A stretch of DNA of 64,000 bases from Bacillus sp. OxB-1 (GTDB lineage Bacteria > Bacillota > Bacilli > Bacillales_A > Planococcaceae): contig NZ_AP013294.1 of the NCBI RefSeq assembly GCF_000829195.1, positions 2,739,001-2,803,000 on the forward strand, written 5' to 3'. The notes beneath the pieces are model-generated. The model made no database searches. It worked only from the letters and a program-made list of their open reading frames with translations, and had not been told where the DNA came from. The position numbers were made by a program, and so were the translations under genes. The stretch's first letter is position 1, and every line of letters begins with the position of its first letter. Below, piece by piece: positions 41,638 through 51,138 of this stretch.

Positions 41638-43185
41638 TTACAACGGAATATTTCCGTGTTTCTTTTTCGGTCGGGTCTCCTGTTTATTGCGCATCATATC
41701 TAGCGCTTGCAGCAACTTGATACGCGTCTCACGCGGATCGATGACATCATCCACCATTCCATGGGACGCCGCTACATACGGATTCGAGAATTTTGTCCGG
41801 TATTCCTCTATTTTTTCCGCTCTTGTCTCTTCCGGATTGTCGCTGTTCGCGATATCCCGGGCAAAAATGATATTGGCCGCGCCTTCCGCACCCATCACGG
41901 CGATTTCCGCATTCGGCCACGCATATACCACGTCCGCACCAATCGACTTCGAATTTAAGGCGACATAGGCACCGCCGAAAGCTTTACGTAGGATGACCGT
42001 CATTTTCGGAACGGTCGCCTCTGAATAAGCATACAGGATTTTGGCACCGTGACGGATGATCCCGCCGTGCTCCTGCTTAATGCCCGGGAAGAAACCGGTC
42101 ACATCTTCAAACGTGATCAACGGAATATTGAACGAATCACAGAAACGGATGAACCGTGCAATCTTATCGGATGAATCGATGTCGAGTCCACCCGCCATCA
42201 CTCTCGGCTGGTTGCAAATCAACCCAACCGATTCCCCTTTCATCCGGGCAAGGCCGACAACCGCATTTTTCGCGAATTCCGGCTGCACTTCCATAAAGGA
42301 TTCCGCATCCACTACCTGTTCAATCACTTTCCGGACATCGTACGGACGAATCGTCTCGTATGGGACGATATCCGTCAAATCCGGACGATAATCATCCGCC
42401 CCATCATAAGGGACGACAGGCGGTTTTTCCGTATTGCTTTGCGGCAGATAGGACAACAGGCGGCGGACATCCGACAAGACCGTCTCTTCGTCCTTGCCCC
42501 GGAAATGGGCATTCCCGCTAATTGCATTATGTACTTTGGATCCACCTAAATCTTCCGAAGTGATTTTCTCGCCAGTCACCGTCTCAATGACTTTCGGCCC
42601 CGTGATGAACATTTGGCTCGTTTCGTCCGTCATGAAAACGAAATCCGTGATCGCCGGGGAATAGACTGCCCCGCCCGCACAAGGTCCCAGAATGACGGAA
42701 ATTTGAGGAATGACACCTGAAAAGATTGCGTTCCGATAGAAAATTTCACCATAGCCATCCAGCGAGACGACCCCTTCTTGGATCCGGGCCCCGCCGGAAT
42801 CATTCAGACCGATGAACGGCGCTCCGTTCTTCGCCGCCAAATCCATCACATTGGCGATTTTCATCGCATGCATCTCACCAAGCGCCCCGCCAAAGACTGT
42901 GAAATCTTGGGAGAATAAATAAACCGGTCTCCCTTCGATTTTTCCATATCCCGTCACGACGCCATCCCCTGGACCGACTTGGGTATCCATCCCGAAATCC
43001 CGGGTGCGGTGCGTGACGAATGGATTCAACTCCACAAATGTGCCTTCATCGAGCAATAGGTCGATCCGCTCGCGTGCCGTCAGCTTGCCTTTTTCATGCT
43101 GTTTGGCGATGCGGTCATCGCCGCCGCCCAATTCAATTTCCCGCTTTTTATCATACAATTCATTAATTTTATCGTAAATATCCAT
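41638..43185 (-). CDS. yqjD: Acyl-CoA carboxyltransferase (propionyl-CoA carboxylase beta / methylmalonyl-CoA decarboxylase alpha type)
   Basis: A 515-residue biotin-dependent carboxyltransferase with both crotonase-fold halves. The N-terminal half has TARERIDLLLDEGTFVELNP, FIGLNDSGGARIQEGV and ILGPCAGGAVYSPA. The C-terminal half has FEDVTGFFPGIKQEHGGIIRHGAK and LRKAFGGAYVALNSKSIG. The biotin carboxylase and biotin carrier are not in the window. With epimerase and mutase nearby, propionyl-CoA to methylmalonyl-CoA is the inferred step. ATG at 43185 has AAAGGGGAATAAGG upstream. It is 2 bases downstream of the epimerase gene. Confidence 0.9.
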   Translation of the reverse strand: MDIYDKINELYDKKREIELGGGDDRIAKQHEKGKLTARERIDLLLDEGTFVELNPFVTHRTRDFGMDTQVGPGDGVVTGYGKIEGRPVYLFSQDFTVFGGALGEMHAMKIANVMDLAAKNGAPFIGLNDSGGARIQEGVVSLDGYGEIFYRNAIFSGVIPQISVILGPCAGGAVYSPAITDFVFMTDETSQMFITGPKVIETVTGEKITSEDLGGSKVHNAISGNAHFRGKDEETVLSDVRRLLSYLPQSNTEKPPVVPYDGADDYRPDLTDIVPYETIRPYDVRKVIEQVVDAESFMEVQPEFAKNAVVGLARMKGESVGLICNQPRVMAGGLDIDSSDKIARFIRFCDSFNIPLITFEDVTGFFPGIKQEHGGIIRHGAKILYAYSEATVPKMTVILRKAFGGAYVALNSKSIGADVVYAWPNAEIAVMGAEGAANIIFARDIANSDNPEETRAEKIEEYRTKFSNPYVAASHGMVDDVIDPRETRIKLLQALDMMRNKQETRPKKKHGNIPL

Positions 43186-43187
43186 CC

Positions 43188-43598
43188 TTATTCCCCTTTT
43201 CCGCTTTTGTCGCATAGTTCATACAATACGCCGAATGAGGATTTCGGATGTAAAAAGGCGACTTCCGCTCCCCCGGCACCCGGTCTTGGCTCGTCCTGCA
43301 ACAACTGAACTCCTTTTTCTTTCAGTTCCGCCATGCGAGAACGGATGTCGGTGACACCGAATGCAATATGATGGACACCTTCCCCACGCTTCTCTATGAA
43401 TTTCGCAACGGCGCCATCTTCCCCCATCGGCTCCAGCAATTCCAACTTCACATTCCCGGCATCCAGAAACGCCACACGCACTTGTTGGCTGGCGACTTCT
43501 TCCGTCGCCAACAATTTCAGACCGAGCGTATCAATATAGTATCCGATAGAAGCATCGATACTTTTTACCGCAATCCCAACGTGATCCACTTTTCGCAT
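43188..43598 (-). CDS. mce: Methylmalonyl-CoA epimerase
   Basis: A 136-residue glyoxalase/VOC-fold protein: VDHVGIAVKSIDASIGYYID (metal His), LELLEPMGEDG (metal Glu region), GVHHIAFGVTDI (second His) and LHPKSSFGVLYELC (Glu). These are the metal ligands of methylmalonyl-CoA epimerase, which interconverts (2S)- and (2R)-methylmalonyl-CoA between carboxylase and mutase. ATG at 43598 has AAAGGGGGAATTG upstream. It is the first gene of mce-yqjD-yqjE-cheW. Confidence 0.9.
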   Translation of the reverse strand: MRKVDHVGIAVKSIDASIGYYIDTLGLKLLATEEVASQQVRVAFLDAGNVKLELLEPMGEDGAVAKFIEKRGEGVHHIAFGVTDIRSRMAELKEKGVQLLQDEPRPGAGGAEVAFLHPKSSFGVLYELCDKSGKGE

Positions 43599-43713
43599 CG
43601 TCAATTCCCCCTTTTCTCCATTGTACATTTTTATTTGAAAAATCTCTACAGGTTGTGAAATCCTCGGATTCTGTTAAAATAGGTATATCTGTGATGAAGG
43701 AGAGTCCGGGAAA

Positions 43714-43809
43714 ATGAGCAATAAGAAAATACAGAAGGTCATCGTCTACCTCATGATCATCGCGATGGTCGCTTCCAGCGTGCTATTTGGATTAAGCGTA
43801 CTTTTTTAA
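43714..43809 (+). CDS. Stressosome-associated small membrane protein Prli42
   Basis: A 31-residue protein, too short for routine gene calling: MSNKKIQKVIVYLMIIAMVA followed by SSVLFGLSVLF. A basic cytoplasmic N-terminus and one membrane helix match Prli42, the miniprotein that anchors the stressosome component RsbR in Listeria. AAGGAG lies 11 bases upstream and a strong terminator follows 25 bases after the stop. It is divergent to mce. Confidence 0.85.
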   Translation: MSNKKIQKVIVYLMIIAMVASSVLFGLSVLF

Positions 43810-43833
43810 ACCGCAAAAGTGACAACAAACTTA

Positions 43834-43876
43834 AAAACAGTCCGTCCGTGCGTTTTGCACGGACGGACTGTTTTTT
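43834..43876 (+). terminator. Terminator of the Prli42 gene
   Basis: Perfect stem AACAGTCCGTCCGTGC / GCACGGACGGACTGTT with a 5-base loop, then TTTTTT. Confidence 0.9.
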
Positions 43877-43879
43877 CAT

Positions 43880-44059
43880 CGGCCAGGCTCCGGACGCTAG
43901 AGGGAGGATGCCTTAATTTCTGCAAAACACGCGCAGAAATACGGCAAATCGAACCCTTTGCTGTTCGATTGGCTCAGGGTCATAAGCCAAAGCCGCTCCG
44001 TGGCAAAAAGCGCCACGCCGCATCTTCGTCCTATGCCTGTCGCCTCTGCGCTTTTGTTC
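43880..44059 (-). repeat. Intergenic repeat element copy A, abutting the brxB stop
   Basis: Read on the minus strand it begins AACAAAAGCGCAGAGGCG right after the brxB stop codon and ends in CTAGCGTCCGGAGCCTGG. Both ends resemble those of the element at 44565-44722 (AACAAAAGCGCAGGGCGCC ... GCCAGCGCCCGGAGCTAGACG). The interior has several small hairpins (TTTCTGC/GCGCAGAAA, AATCGAAC/GTTCGATT, GGCGCTTTTTGCC). Non-coding. Confidence 0.55.
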
Positions 44060-44500
44060 TCAAACCTCTTCGCAGTATTCCTCGAATTGGCTTTGCAAGT
44101 TCGCCACGACGGACATCGGATCATGCCCTTCGATTTCATGACGGCCGATTTCCGCAACGAGTTTCCCGTCCTTCAAAAGGGCGAACGACGGAGAGGATGG
44201 AAGATGATCATCACCGAAGTGCATGCGAGCTTGCGCTGTCGCTTCTTTGTCCTGTCCGGCAAATACCGTGACAAGATGATCCGGACGCTTATCATAATGG
44301 ATCGAATGCGCTGCGGCCGGACGCGCAATGCCTCCCGCACAACCACAAACTGAATTCACCATGACGAGAGTAGTGCCTTTACGACTGAAGGCTTCATCCA
44401 CTTGCTCCGGTGTCTGCAATTGCTCATAGCCGCTTGCTTCCATCTCGGAACGTGCTGTTCTAAGAATATCATCCATATACAGATTGAAATTCATATTCAT
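44060..44500 (-). CDS. brxB: Bacilliredoxin BrxB (YqiW-like)
   Basis: A 146-residue protein of the BrxA/BrxB (DUF1094) family. The redox motif is [12 protein letters not shown] (Cys-Gly-Cys). A thioredoxin-like fold is suggested by [18 protein letters not shown] and [13 protein letters not shown]. It removes bacillithiol from S-bacillithiolated proteins. A member in this position matches yqiW of B. subtilis. It is flanked on both sides by related, oppositely oriented intergenic repeat elements. Confidence 0.92.
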   Translation of the reverse strand: MNMNFNLYMDDILRTARSEMEASGYEQLQTPEQVDEAFSRKGTTLVMVNSVCGCAGGIARPAAAHSIHYDKRPDHLVTVFAGQDKEATAQARMHFGDDHLPSSPSFALLKDGKLVAEIGRHEIEGHDPMSVVANLQSQFEEYCEEV

Positions 44501-44564
44501 CGGATCCTCAAACCCCTTTCTATACTTACAACTTTATCATAACAGGTGGAAAGTGGACATGCAA

Positions 44565-44722
44565 AAAAACAAAAGCGCAGGGCGCCTGTTCAGCCCCGAC
44601 AAGCGCTGGCCGAACCCGCCGCGTCCTGCGGCAACGTCGACACTAATAAAGGCGCTTTTTGACTTTTTCGAAAGACCGAAGCGACTCGAGGGGCCAGCGC
44701 CCGGAGCTAGACGTGAACAGCT
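44565..44722 (+). repeat. Intergenic repeat element copy B between brxB and meaB
   Basis: AACAAAAGCGCAGGGCGCC, then TTCAGCCCCGACAAGCGCTGG, a CCGCGTCCTGCGGCAACG hairpin, AAAGGCGCTTTTTGAC, GACCGAAGCGACTCGAGGGGC and a terminal GCGCCCGGAGCTAGACG. This pattern is a frequent intergenic element of Bacillaceae and Planococcaceae as far as I know. GCGCC/GGCGC complementarity allows an overall fold. Non-coding. Confidence 0.6.
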
Positions 44723-44730
44723 GTCTGCAA

Positions 44731-45834
44731 TCAATCCCCCGCGATGCAGCGATTTTCCGGAAACAGCTGATCTACAGCTCTGGCAACGGTCACTTGCCCA
44801 TCGGCCACGGCGGCTTCCAGCGCCGCAACCTGCTCCTTCTTCCCCGGCTCGGCGAAGAAGGAGTCGATGAGCCGATCGCGGATCATCTGACGGAACCAGT
44901 CCTTCGTCTGTGCCTGGCGCCGTTCCTTCCAATAGCCGACCTTTTCCATCTCCTGCTTGAATGCCTGCACCGTCTCCCACACATCCTCCAGCCCCGTCTT
45001 CTTCAATGAAGAGACCGGCAATGCCGTCGAGGTCCAGCCGGGGGATGCGGGCTGCAGGAAATGAAGGATCTGGCGATATTCCCGCACCGTTTTCTTCGCA
45101 AGCTTCAGATTATCTCCATCCGCCTTATGGACGACAATCCCATCCGCCAACTCCATGATCCCCTTTTTCATCCCTTGCAGTTCGTCTCCCGCACCAGTGA
45201 GAACGAGCAGCATGAAATAATCGACCATTCCACGGACCATCGTCTCACTTTGACCGACGCCGACGGTTTCAATCAAAATCACATCATAGCCGGCCGCTTC
45301 ACAAAGAAGCATCGTTTCCCTGGACTTCTTATGCACCCCGCCGAGCGTTCCGGCCGAAGGGGACGGACGGATGAACGCGTTCGGATGCTTGGCGAGTTCC
45401 TCCATCCTTGTCTTGTCCCCTAAAATGCTGCCCCCCGATAGCGTCGAGCTCGGGTCGATCGCGAGGACAGCGACTTTATGGCCGGCTTCCGCAAGCATGA
45501 GCCCGAACGCTTCGATGAACGTGCTCTTTCCCGCCCCCGGCACGCCGGTGATCCCAATGCGGACGCTGTTGCCCGTTTGCGGAAGCAGATCAAGCAATAA
45601 TTGCTGCCCCGCCTGTTTATCCGCCGCTCTCAAACTTTCCAGCAAGGTGATCCCTTTCGCCAAATCGAGACGGGAGCCTTGCAAAATGTTCTCCCGAAGC
45701 TCGTCGATCGGAACCGACTTGTCCTTCTTGACAAACCGTCGCCGACCGGAAGCGGCCATCCCGTCATGGGAGGAAGGGATTCCATCCATCACATGAAGTG
45801 CACTGTCATCGATCAAACGGTTGTTGTCTTTCAA
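44731..45834 (-). CDS. meaB: MeaB-type GTPase chaperone of methylmalonyl-CoA mutase
   Basis: A 367-residue G3E-family GTPase. Walker A is [15 protein letters not shown], the switch region has [18 protein letters not shown], and Walker B/G3 is [12 protein letters not shown]. MeaB loads and protects the adenosylcobalamin of the mutase. TTG at 45834 overlaps the mutB stop as TTGA, so the two are translationally coupled. The C-terminal 60 residues form the dimerisation extension of the family. Confidence 0.92.
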   Translation of the reverse strand: MKDNNRLIDDSALHVMDGIPSSHDGMAASGRRRFVKKDKSVPIDELRENILQGSRLDLAKGITLLESLRAADKQAGQQLLLDLLPQTGNSVRIGITGVPGAGKSTFIEAFGLMLAEAGHKVAVLAIDPSSTLSGGSILGDKTRMEELAKHPNAFIRPSPSAGTLGGVHKKSRETMLLCEAAGYDVILIETVGVGQSETMVRGMVDYFMLLVLTGAGDELQGMKKGIMELADGIVVHKADGDNLKLAKKTVREYRQILHFLQPASPGWTSTALPVSSLKKTGLEDVWETVQAFKQEMEKVGYWKERRQAQTKDWFRQMIRDRLIDSFFAEPGKKEQVAALEAAVADGQVTVARAVDQLFPENRCIAGD

Positions 45835-47990
45835 TCCGCCACTTCCTCATAGCCGAGCGTGCTGTAAATCTCTTCGATCACCTTTTGCGCGGCAACCGGG
45901 ATGACAGTGCCCGGCCCGAAGATGGCAGTCGCCCCGCTTTCACGCAGGAACGCGTAATCCTGCGCCGGAATGACGCCGCCGACGACGACAAGGATGTCCT
46001 CGCGTCCCAATTTCCGCAATTCCTCCCGCAGTGCAGGCACCAATGTCTTGTGACCTGCCGCCAGCGAACTGACTCCGATCACATGGACATCGTTTTCCGC
46101 CGCTTGTAAAGCGGTCTCTTCCGGTGTCTGGAATAAAGGGCCGATATCGACGTCGAACCCGAGATCCGCAAAGGAGGAAGCGATGACTTTCGCTCCGCGG
46201 TCATGACCGTCCTGCCCCATTTTTGCAATCAAGATCCGAGGACGGCGCCCTTCATTCTCCAGGAACTCGTCCGCCATCGCCTTCACTTCTTTAATTTCCT
46301 CCTCGTTGGAGAAGTTGGAACTATATACGCCGCTCACCGAACGGATCACCGCCTTGTGACGCCCCGAAACGCTTTCGATCGCGTCCGAAATTTCTCCGAT
46401 TGTAGCACGCGCCCGTGCCGCATCTACTGCCATCGCGAGCAGATTGCCTTCCCCGCTGCGCGCGCTTTCCGTCAAGGCCGCCAACGTTTGGGCAACCGCT
46501 GTTTCGTCGCGGCTCGCTTTCATTTCATTGATGCGGTCGATCTGTTTTTGACGGACGAGCGTATTGTCGATATCAAGGATGTCGATCGGATCTTCTTGTT
46601 CGAGCCGATATTTATTCACCCCGATGATTGCTTCCGATTTGGAGTCGATCTGGGCTTGGCGTTTCGCCGCCGCTTCTTCGATCTTCATCTTCGGCAGTCC
46701 GGTTTCAATCGCTTTCGCCATGCCGCCGAGGTCTTCAATCTCCTCGATCAATTCCCAAGCCTTTTCAATCAATTCATCCGTCAGCTTTTCGACATAGTAC
46801 GAGCCGCCCCACGGATCGATCACTTTTGTCATCAGCGTCTCTTCCTGCAGGAACAGCTGCGTATTCCGTGCAATCCGCGCGGAGAAGTCCGTCGGCAAGG
46901 CGATCGCCTCATCCAGCGCATTCGTATGAAGCGACTGGGTATGCCCCATCGCGGCGGCATTCGCTTCGATCAATGTCCGAGTGACATTGTTGAACGGATC
47001 CTGCTCGGTCAAGCTCCAGCCCGAAGTTTGCGAATGGGTCCGGAGCGCCAGGCTCTTCGGATTTTTCGGTTCGAACGTCTGCATCATTTGCGCCCAGATT
47101 TTCCGTGCTGCCCGCATCTTCGCGATTTCCATGAAATAATTCATGCCGATCGCCCAGAAGAACGACAGCCGCGGCGCGAATGAATCGATATCGATGCCCG
47201 CTTTCAAACCGGTTCGGACATATTCCAAGCCGTCCGCCAGCGTATAGGCGAGTTCGATATCCGCCGTGGCGCCCGCCTCCTGCATATGGTAGCCCGAGAT
47301 GGAAATCGAATTGAACTTCGGCATGTTTTTGGAAGTGTATTCAAAAATGTCTGCGATGATCCGCATCGACATATCAGGCGGGAAAATATACGTATTCCGA
47401 ACCATATATTCTTTTAGGATGTCGTTCTGGATAGTACCGGCCAGTTTTTCCGGTGATACGCCCTGTTCCTCGGCCGCTACGATGTAAAATGCCATGACCG
47501 GCAAAACGGCGCCGTTCATCGTCATCGAGACGGACATCTGGTCGAGCGGGATGCTGTCGAACAAGATTTTCATATCTTCGACCGAATCGATAGCAACGCC
47601 CGCTTTCCCGACATCGCCCGTCACCCTTGGGTGGTCGGAGTCATAACCCCGATGCGTCGCAAGATCGAATGCAACGGACAATCCTTTTTGTCCCATGGCG
47701 AGATTCCGTTTATAGAACGCATTACTCTCTTCCGCCGTAGAGAATCCGGCATACTGGCGCACGGTCCATGGACGGGAGACGTACATCGTCGGATAAGGCC
47801 CGCGCGTGTTCGGAGCGATGCCGGGGAAATCATTCAAATGCCCCACGCCCTCCAGATCTTCTTGCGAATAGATCGGTTTCACATCGATCCCTTCATTCGT
47901 CCGGAACGGATTGCCTGCCGACCCGTTTGCGAAAGCATCCGACTGTTTCAAATCGGTAATAGCCACTTGGCTGAAGTCCGGTTTATTCAA
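45831..47990 (-). CDS. mutB: Methylmalonyl-CoA mutase large (catalytic) subunit
   Basis: A 719-residue subunit. The TIM barrel spans about residues 30-400 ([52 protein letters not shown]). The C-terminal B12-binding domain has the base-off motif [11 protein letters not shown] with the cobalt-ligating His, then [14 protein letters not shown]. It isomerises (R)-methylmalonyl-CoA to succinyl-CoA. TTG at 47990, overlapping the mutA stop by 8 bases and preceded by GGAAGGAGGGG, is the start; the frame continuing upstream lies inside mutA. Confidence 0.93.
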   Translation of the reverse strand: MNKPDFSQVAITDLKQSDAFANGSAGNPFRTNEGIDVKPIYSQEDLEGVGHLNDFPGIAPNTRGPYPTMYVSRPWTVRQYAGFSTAEESNAFYKRNLAMGQKGLSVAFDLATHRGYDSDHPRVTGDVGKAGVAIDSVEDMKILFDSIPLDQMSVSMTMNGAVLPVMAFYIVAAEEQGVSPEKLAGTIQNDILKEYMVRNTYIFPPDMSMRIIADIFEYTSKNMPKFNSISISGYHMQEAGATADIELAYTLADGLEYVRTGLKAGIDIDSFAPRLSFFWAIGMNYFMEIAKMRAARKIWAQMMQTFEPKNPKSLALRTHSQTSGWSLTEQDPFNNVTRTLIEANAAAMGHTQSLHTNALDEAIALPTDFSARIARNTQLFLQEETLMTKVIDPWGGSYYVEKLTDELIEKAWELIEEIEDLGGMAKAIETGLPKMKIEEAAAKRQAQIDSKSEAIIGVNKYRLEQEDPIDILDIDNTLVRQKQIDRINEMKASRDETAVAQTLAALTESARSGEGNLLAMAVDAARARATIGEISDAIESVSGRHKAVIRSVSGVYSSNFSNEEEIKEVKAMADEFLENEGRRPRILIAKMGQDGHDRGAKVIASSFADLGFDVDIGPLFQTPEETALQAAENDVHVIGVSSLAAGHKTLVPALREELRKLGREDILVVVGGVIPAQDYAFLRESGATAIFGPGTVIPVAAQKVIEEIYSTLGYEEVAD

Positions 47991-49659
47991 TATGAGCCCC
48001 TCCTTCCACTTTGTGCGCGATTTCCAGCAGCTTTTCGATTTTATTCTGTCCGGCAAATACGAATCCGTCCAAGCCGGCGGACCGCCATTTTTCAGATAAC
48101 GCCGCATCCACCTTGCCTGCTGCATCCAGCACAACCTGCACCGGACGCTTGGCCAACAGCTCGTCCATCACTTGTTCCGTTTCAGCAGGCGATGCGCAGA
48201 CGACGGCATAATCCGGCTGCTCGGAAGCGAGCCAATCGAGCGCTTCTTGTGCATTGGCGAAGGCAGGACTCCATTCGGCGCGGATTCCGCCGGTCGCAAG
48301 GAAGCCCGTAACAAAGTCCGCACGTGGTTTGAAGTCTTTCAGCGCACCAAACGTCAAGACGGCGGCACGTGGCTGGGAATCTTCGAAACGCTGCCGCAAT
48401 TGTTCGAACGGAGCCGCGAGACGCTCCGCTGCAGCGACTAAGCCGGAATCGGAAAAATTGGTTGGTGTCAATTCTGCATACACATTCGTGCCGACCAATG
48501 ATTTTTTGCCCGTTGCCACTTCCTTTTTCCGGGATTCCATCGTTTGCTCGATCCGCCCGGTAGCGAGATAGGCATCATATCCTCCCATCGCATCGATTTC
48601 AAGGAACTGTTTCCAAGCCCTTTCCACTAGTTCCGCTGTCAATGTTTCAATGAAATAGGAGCCCCCGGATGGATCAGCCACTTTCGTGACATAGGTTTCC
48701 TCCTTGATGACCAATTGAATGTTCCGAGCCAACCGTACCGAATGATCTGTCACGCCGGTCAGTACGTCATGCGGATGGACGGTCAAAGCGTCCGCGCCAC
48801 CGAGGACGGCTGAAAATGCTTCATTTCCTGCCCGCAGCAAATTGACGTTCGGATCCAGCTTCGAATACGAGCGCAATGAAGTGATCGCCAAAAGCGGAAC
48901 CGATGGAGCATTCTCCTTGCCATACGCCTGGCTGAACGCTTGCCAGAGCACACGGAATGCCCGGAATTTCGCGATTTCCATGAAAAAATGGGTATCCACT
49001 GCGAAACGGACAAAAAATTGTTCCGCAAATTCATCGAAAGTTTCCTGCGATGCCGCAAGTTCCGACGCTTTCGCCAAAGAGAGTGCCAGTTCCGTCACCG
49101 CATCGGCCCCTTGGTGATGTACGTCCCATAGATCCGCGCCAAGCGTCCGCACTTGGTCGTAGCCTTGCGGAATCCTCCAGTCCTGCACCGACACGGCCCC
49201 TTTCACCGAGGAACGGAATTCGGCGGGAATCCGGTCGAACACTTTTAAAATTGGGTCATCCTTCGATGTGTCCGTAATGAAAACCGGATACTTTTGGATG
49301 AAATCCCCCAATTCATCCAAAAGCCGATCATTCCAACTAAGCTGTTTCCTGCCGTCATAGACGATCGCCTCATTTCCTCTTGCCAGCGAATCTTCCAATG
49401 TTTTCAAAAATCGCTGTCCGTCTTCCGCTATCGTCTGCTGCGCCACGATCCACCCCGATGTGCTGCTGACAGGCCGGACCGTTTGCAAGCGCGCCTCCAG
49501 CTCCCCCAGTGTATACAGAGGTCGCAGTGTAATCCCTTCCACTGTCTTTGTTAAAAGCGATTCAAATGGTTTCCCTTTCAGCGAGTGGACGGCCGTTTCC
49601 TTCCATTGCTCGTAACCGGCATCTGGAAATGAAGACGTTTTCATTTTATGTATCGCCAT
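47983..49659 (-). CDS. mutA: Methylmalonyl-CoA mutase small subunit
   Basis: A 558-residue non-catalytic partner. It keeps the barrel layout ([69 protein letters not shown]) but its C-terminal B12-like domain lacks the DxHxxG cobalamin motif, as expected for MutA. ATG at 49659 is very close to AGGAGGG; ATG at 49644 is an alternative. It begins the mutA-mutB-meaB block after the bkdB terminator. Confidence 0.9.
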   Translation of the reverse strand: MAIHKMKTSSFPDAGYEQWKETAVHSLKGKPFESLLTKTVEGITLRPLYTLGELEARLQTVRPVSSTSGWIVAQQTIAEDGQRFLKTLEDSLARGNEAIVYDGRKQLSWNDRLLDELGDFIQKYPVFITDTSKDDPILKVFDRIPAEFRSSVKGAVSVQDWRIPQGYDQVRTLGADLWDVHHQGADAVTELALSLAKASELAASQETFDEFAEQFFVRFAVDTHFFMEIAKFRAFRVLWQAFSQAYGKENAPSVPLLAITSLRSYSKLDPNVNLLRAGNEAFSAVLGGADALTVHPHDVLTGVTDHSVRLARNIQLVIKEETYVTKVADPSGGSYFIETLTAELVERAWKQFLEIDAMGGYDAYLATGRIEQTMESRKKEVATGKKSLVGTNVYAELTPTNFSDSGLVAAAERLAAPFEQLRQRFEDSQPRAAVLTFGALKDFKPRADFVTGFLATGGIRAEWSPAFANAQEALDWLASEQPDYAVVCASPAETEQVMDELLAKRPVQVVLDAAGKVDAALSEKWRSAGLDGFVFAGQNKIEKLLEIAHKVEGGAHIE

Positions 49660-49731
49660 ACCCTCCTACACCCCTTCCAAAAATGATAGTTCTTTCTATA
49701 GTTTACCTGAGTGGGAGAATTGTTTAAAGTG

Positions 49732-49762
49732 GAAAAACCCGGAGCCATTTTTCAGCCCCGGG
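49732..49762 (-). terminator. Terminator between bkdB and mutA
   Basis: Stem CCCCGGGGC / GCTCCGGGT with an 8-base loop, then TTTTTCC on the minus strand. Some read-through to mutA is possible, or mutA has its own promoter in the 70-base gap. Confidence 0.65.
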
Positions 49763-49778
49763 GGAATCACGCTGCACT

Positions 49779-51095
49779 TCAATAAATCGAAGTAGTTTCA
49801 GCGGAAATATTTTCTAGGATCTCTTTCACACGTGCAAGGAATTTTCCGCTGACCAAGCCATCCAATACGCGATGATCCAACGACAGGCAGAGATTGACCA
49901 TATCCCGTGCAGCGATCATCCCATTGTCCATGATGACCGGACGTTTGACGATCGATTCGACCTGCAAAATGGCGGCCTGCGGGTAATTGATGATGCCCAT
50001 CGACTGCACCGAGCCGAATGATCCGGTATTATTCACTGTGAATGTCCCGCCTTGCATTTCCGCAGATGTCAGTTTACCCGAACGCACTTTGCCGGCCAAT
50101 TCATTGATTTCCCGGCCGATTCCTTTAATCGTTTTTTCGTCCGCACTTTTAATGACAGGAACGTACAGGGCCTCCTCGGTCGCCACCGCAATGGAGAGGT
50201 TGATATCTTTCTTTTGGATGATCTTGTCACCCGCCCACATGGAATTCATCATCGGATATTCCTTCAACGCTTGCGCCACCGCTTTCACAAAGAAAGCGAA
50301 ATACGTCAAGTTGAAACCTTCCCGCTGTTTGAATTCAGTTTTCAAGGAATCGCGGTATTGGACGAGGTTCGTCACGTCGACTTCAATCATCGTCCACGCA
50401 TGCGGCGCTTCATGTTTGGACCGCAGCATATTGGTTGCAATCGCACGGCGGACGCCGGAAACCGGTATTTCGATGTCGCCGGCTGCTGTCGGAATCTCGA
50501 TAGGTTGCAGTGCCGTTTTCACCGGTTCAGCTGCCGCTTGCGATGCCGGGCGTTCTTCCGTCATGGACGGCTGCTGTTCCGGTTGAGGGGCCGCGGCTTT
50601 CGGTATATTTCCGCTCTCTATGATTGCTAGAATATCCTTGCGTGTAATCCGGCCTTCCCGTCCCGACCCTTCGACGAGTGACAGGTCGATATCGTTCTCC
50701 TGCGCCAGGCGCATGACCGCCGGGGAATAACGCCCAGCCGCTTTTCCGCGTCGGACCGGAGACGGCGGTTTCTGTGAACCTGCGGCCGGCATTTCATTCG
50801 CCGGTTCTTCTTTCGCCGGCACTGCCTCCGGTTGCGGTTCCTCAGTGCTCCCGCCTTCCGCCTCAATCGTGCAGACGACGACACCGACCTCGACCGTCTC
50901 CCCTTCTTGGACGATCAGTTCCTTGATCGTTCCCGAAAAAGAGGACGGAATCTCGGCAGTCACTTTGTCCGTGTTCACTTCTGCAATCGGATCGTATTTA
51001 TTGACAGTGTCACCAGGCTTGACGAGCCATCTTTCTATCGTCCCTTCTGTGACGCTTTCACCAAGTTTCGGCATTTCAATATGTTGAATGGCCAT
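49779..51095 (-). CDS. bkdB: Branched-chain 2-oxoacid dehydrogenase E2 (lipoamide acyltransferase)
   Basis: A 438-residue E2. The lipoyl domain (residues 1-80) has the lipoylated Lys in VNTDKVTAEIPSS. A Pro/Ala/Glu-rich linker follows, then the E3-binding domain (about residues 115-160, SPAVMRLAQENDIDLSLVEGSGREGRITRKDI), a second linker and the catalytic domain ending with LSLDHRVLDGLVSGKFL (His and Asp). It transfers branched acyl groups to CoA. ATG at 51095 has GGAGGGAGG upstream. Confidence 0.92.
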   Translation of the reverse strand: MAIQHIEMPKLGESVTEGTIERWLVKPGDTVNKYDPIAEVNTDKVTAEIPSSFSGTIKELIVQEGETVEVGVVVCTIEAEGGSTEEPQPEAVPAKEEPANEMPAAGSQKPPSPVRRGKAAGRYSPAVMRLAQENDIDLSLVEGSGREGRITRKDILAIIESGNIPKAAAPQPEQQPSMTEERPASQAAAEPVKTALQPIEIPTAAGDIEIPVSGVRRAIATNMLRSKHEAPHAWTMIEVDVTNLVQYRDSLKTEFKQREGFNLTYFAFFVKAVAQALKEYPMMNSMWAGDKIIQKKDINLSIAVATEEALYVPVIKSADEKTIKGIGREINELAGKVRSGKLTSAEMQGGTFTVNNTGSFGSVQSMGIINYPQAAILQVESIVKRPVIMDNGMIAARDMVNLCLSLDHRVLDGLVSGKFLARVKEILENISAETTSIY

Positions 51096-51138
51096 TGGGC
51101 ATGCCTCCCTCCTTATTCAATACCTTTGCTACGTCCTT

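Noticed and set aside
46203-47183. Long plus-strand open frame (326 codons) opposite mutB
   Set aside because: It is antisense to a clearly conserved mutase gene, is rich in Arg/His/Phe as expected of a shadow frame in high-GC third positions, and has no ribosome site.
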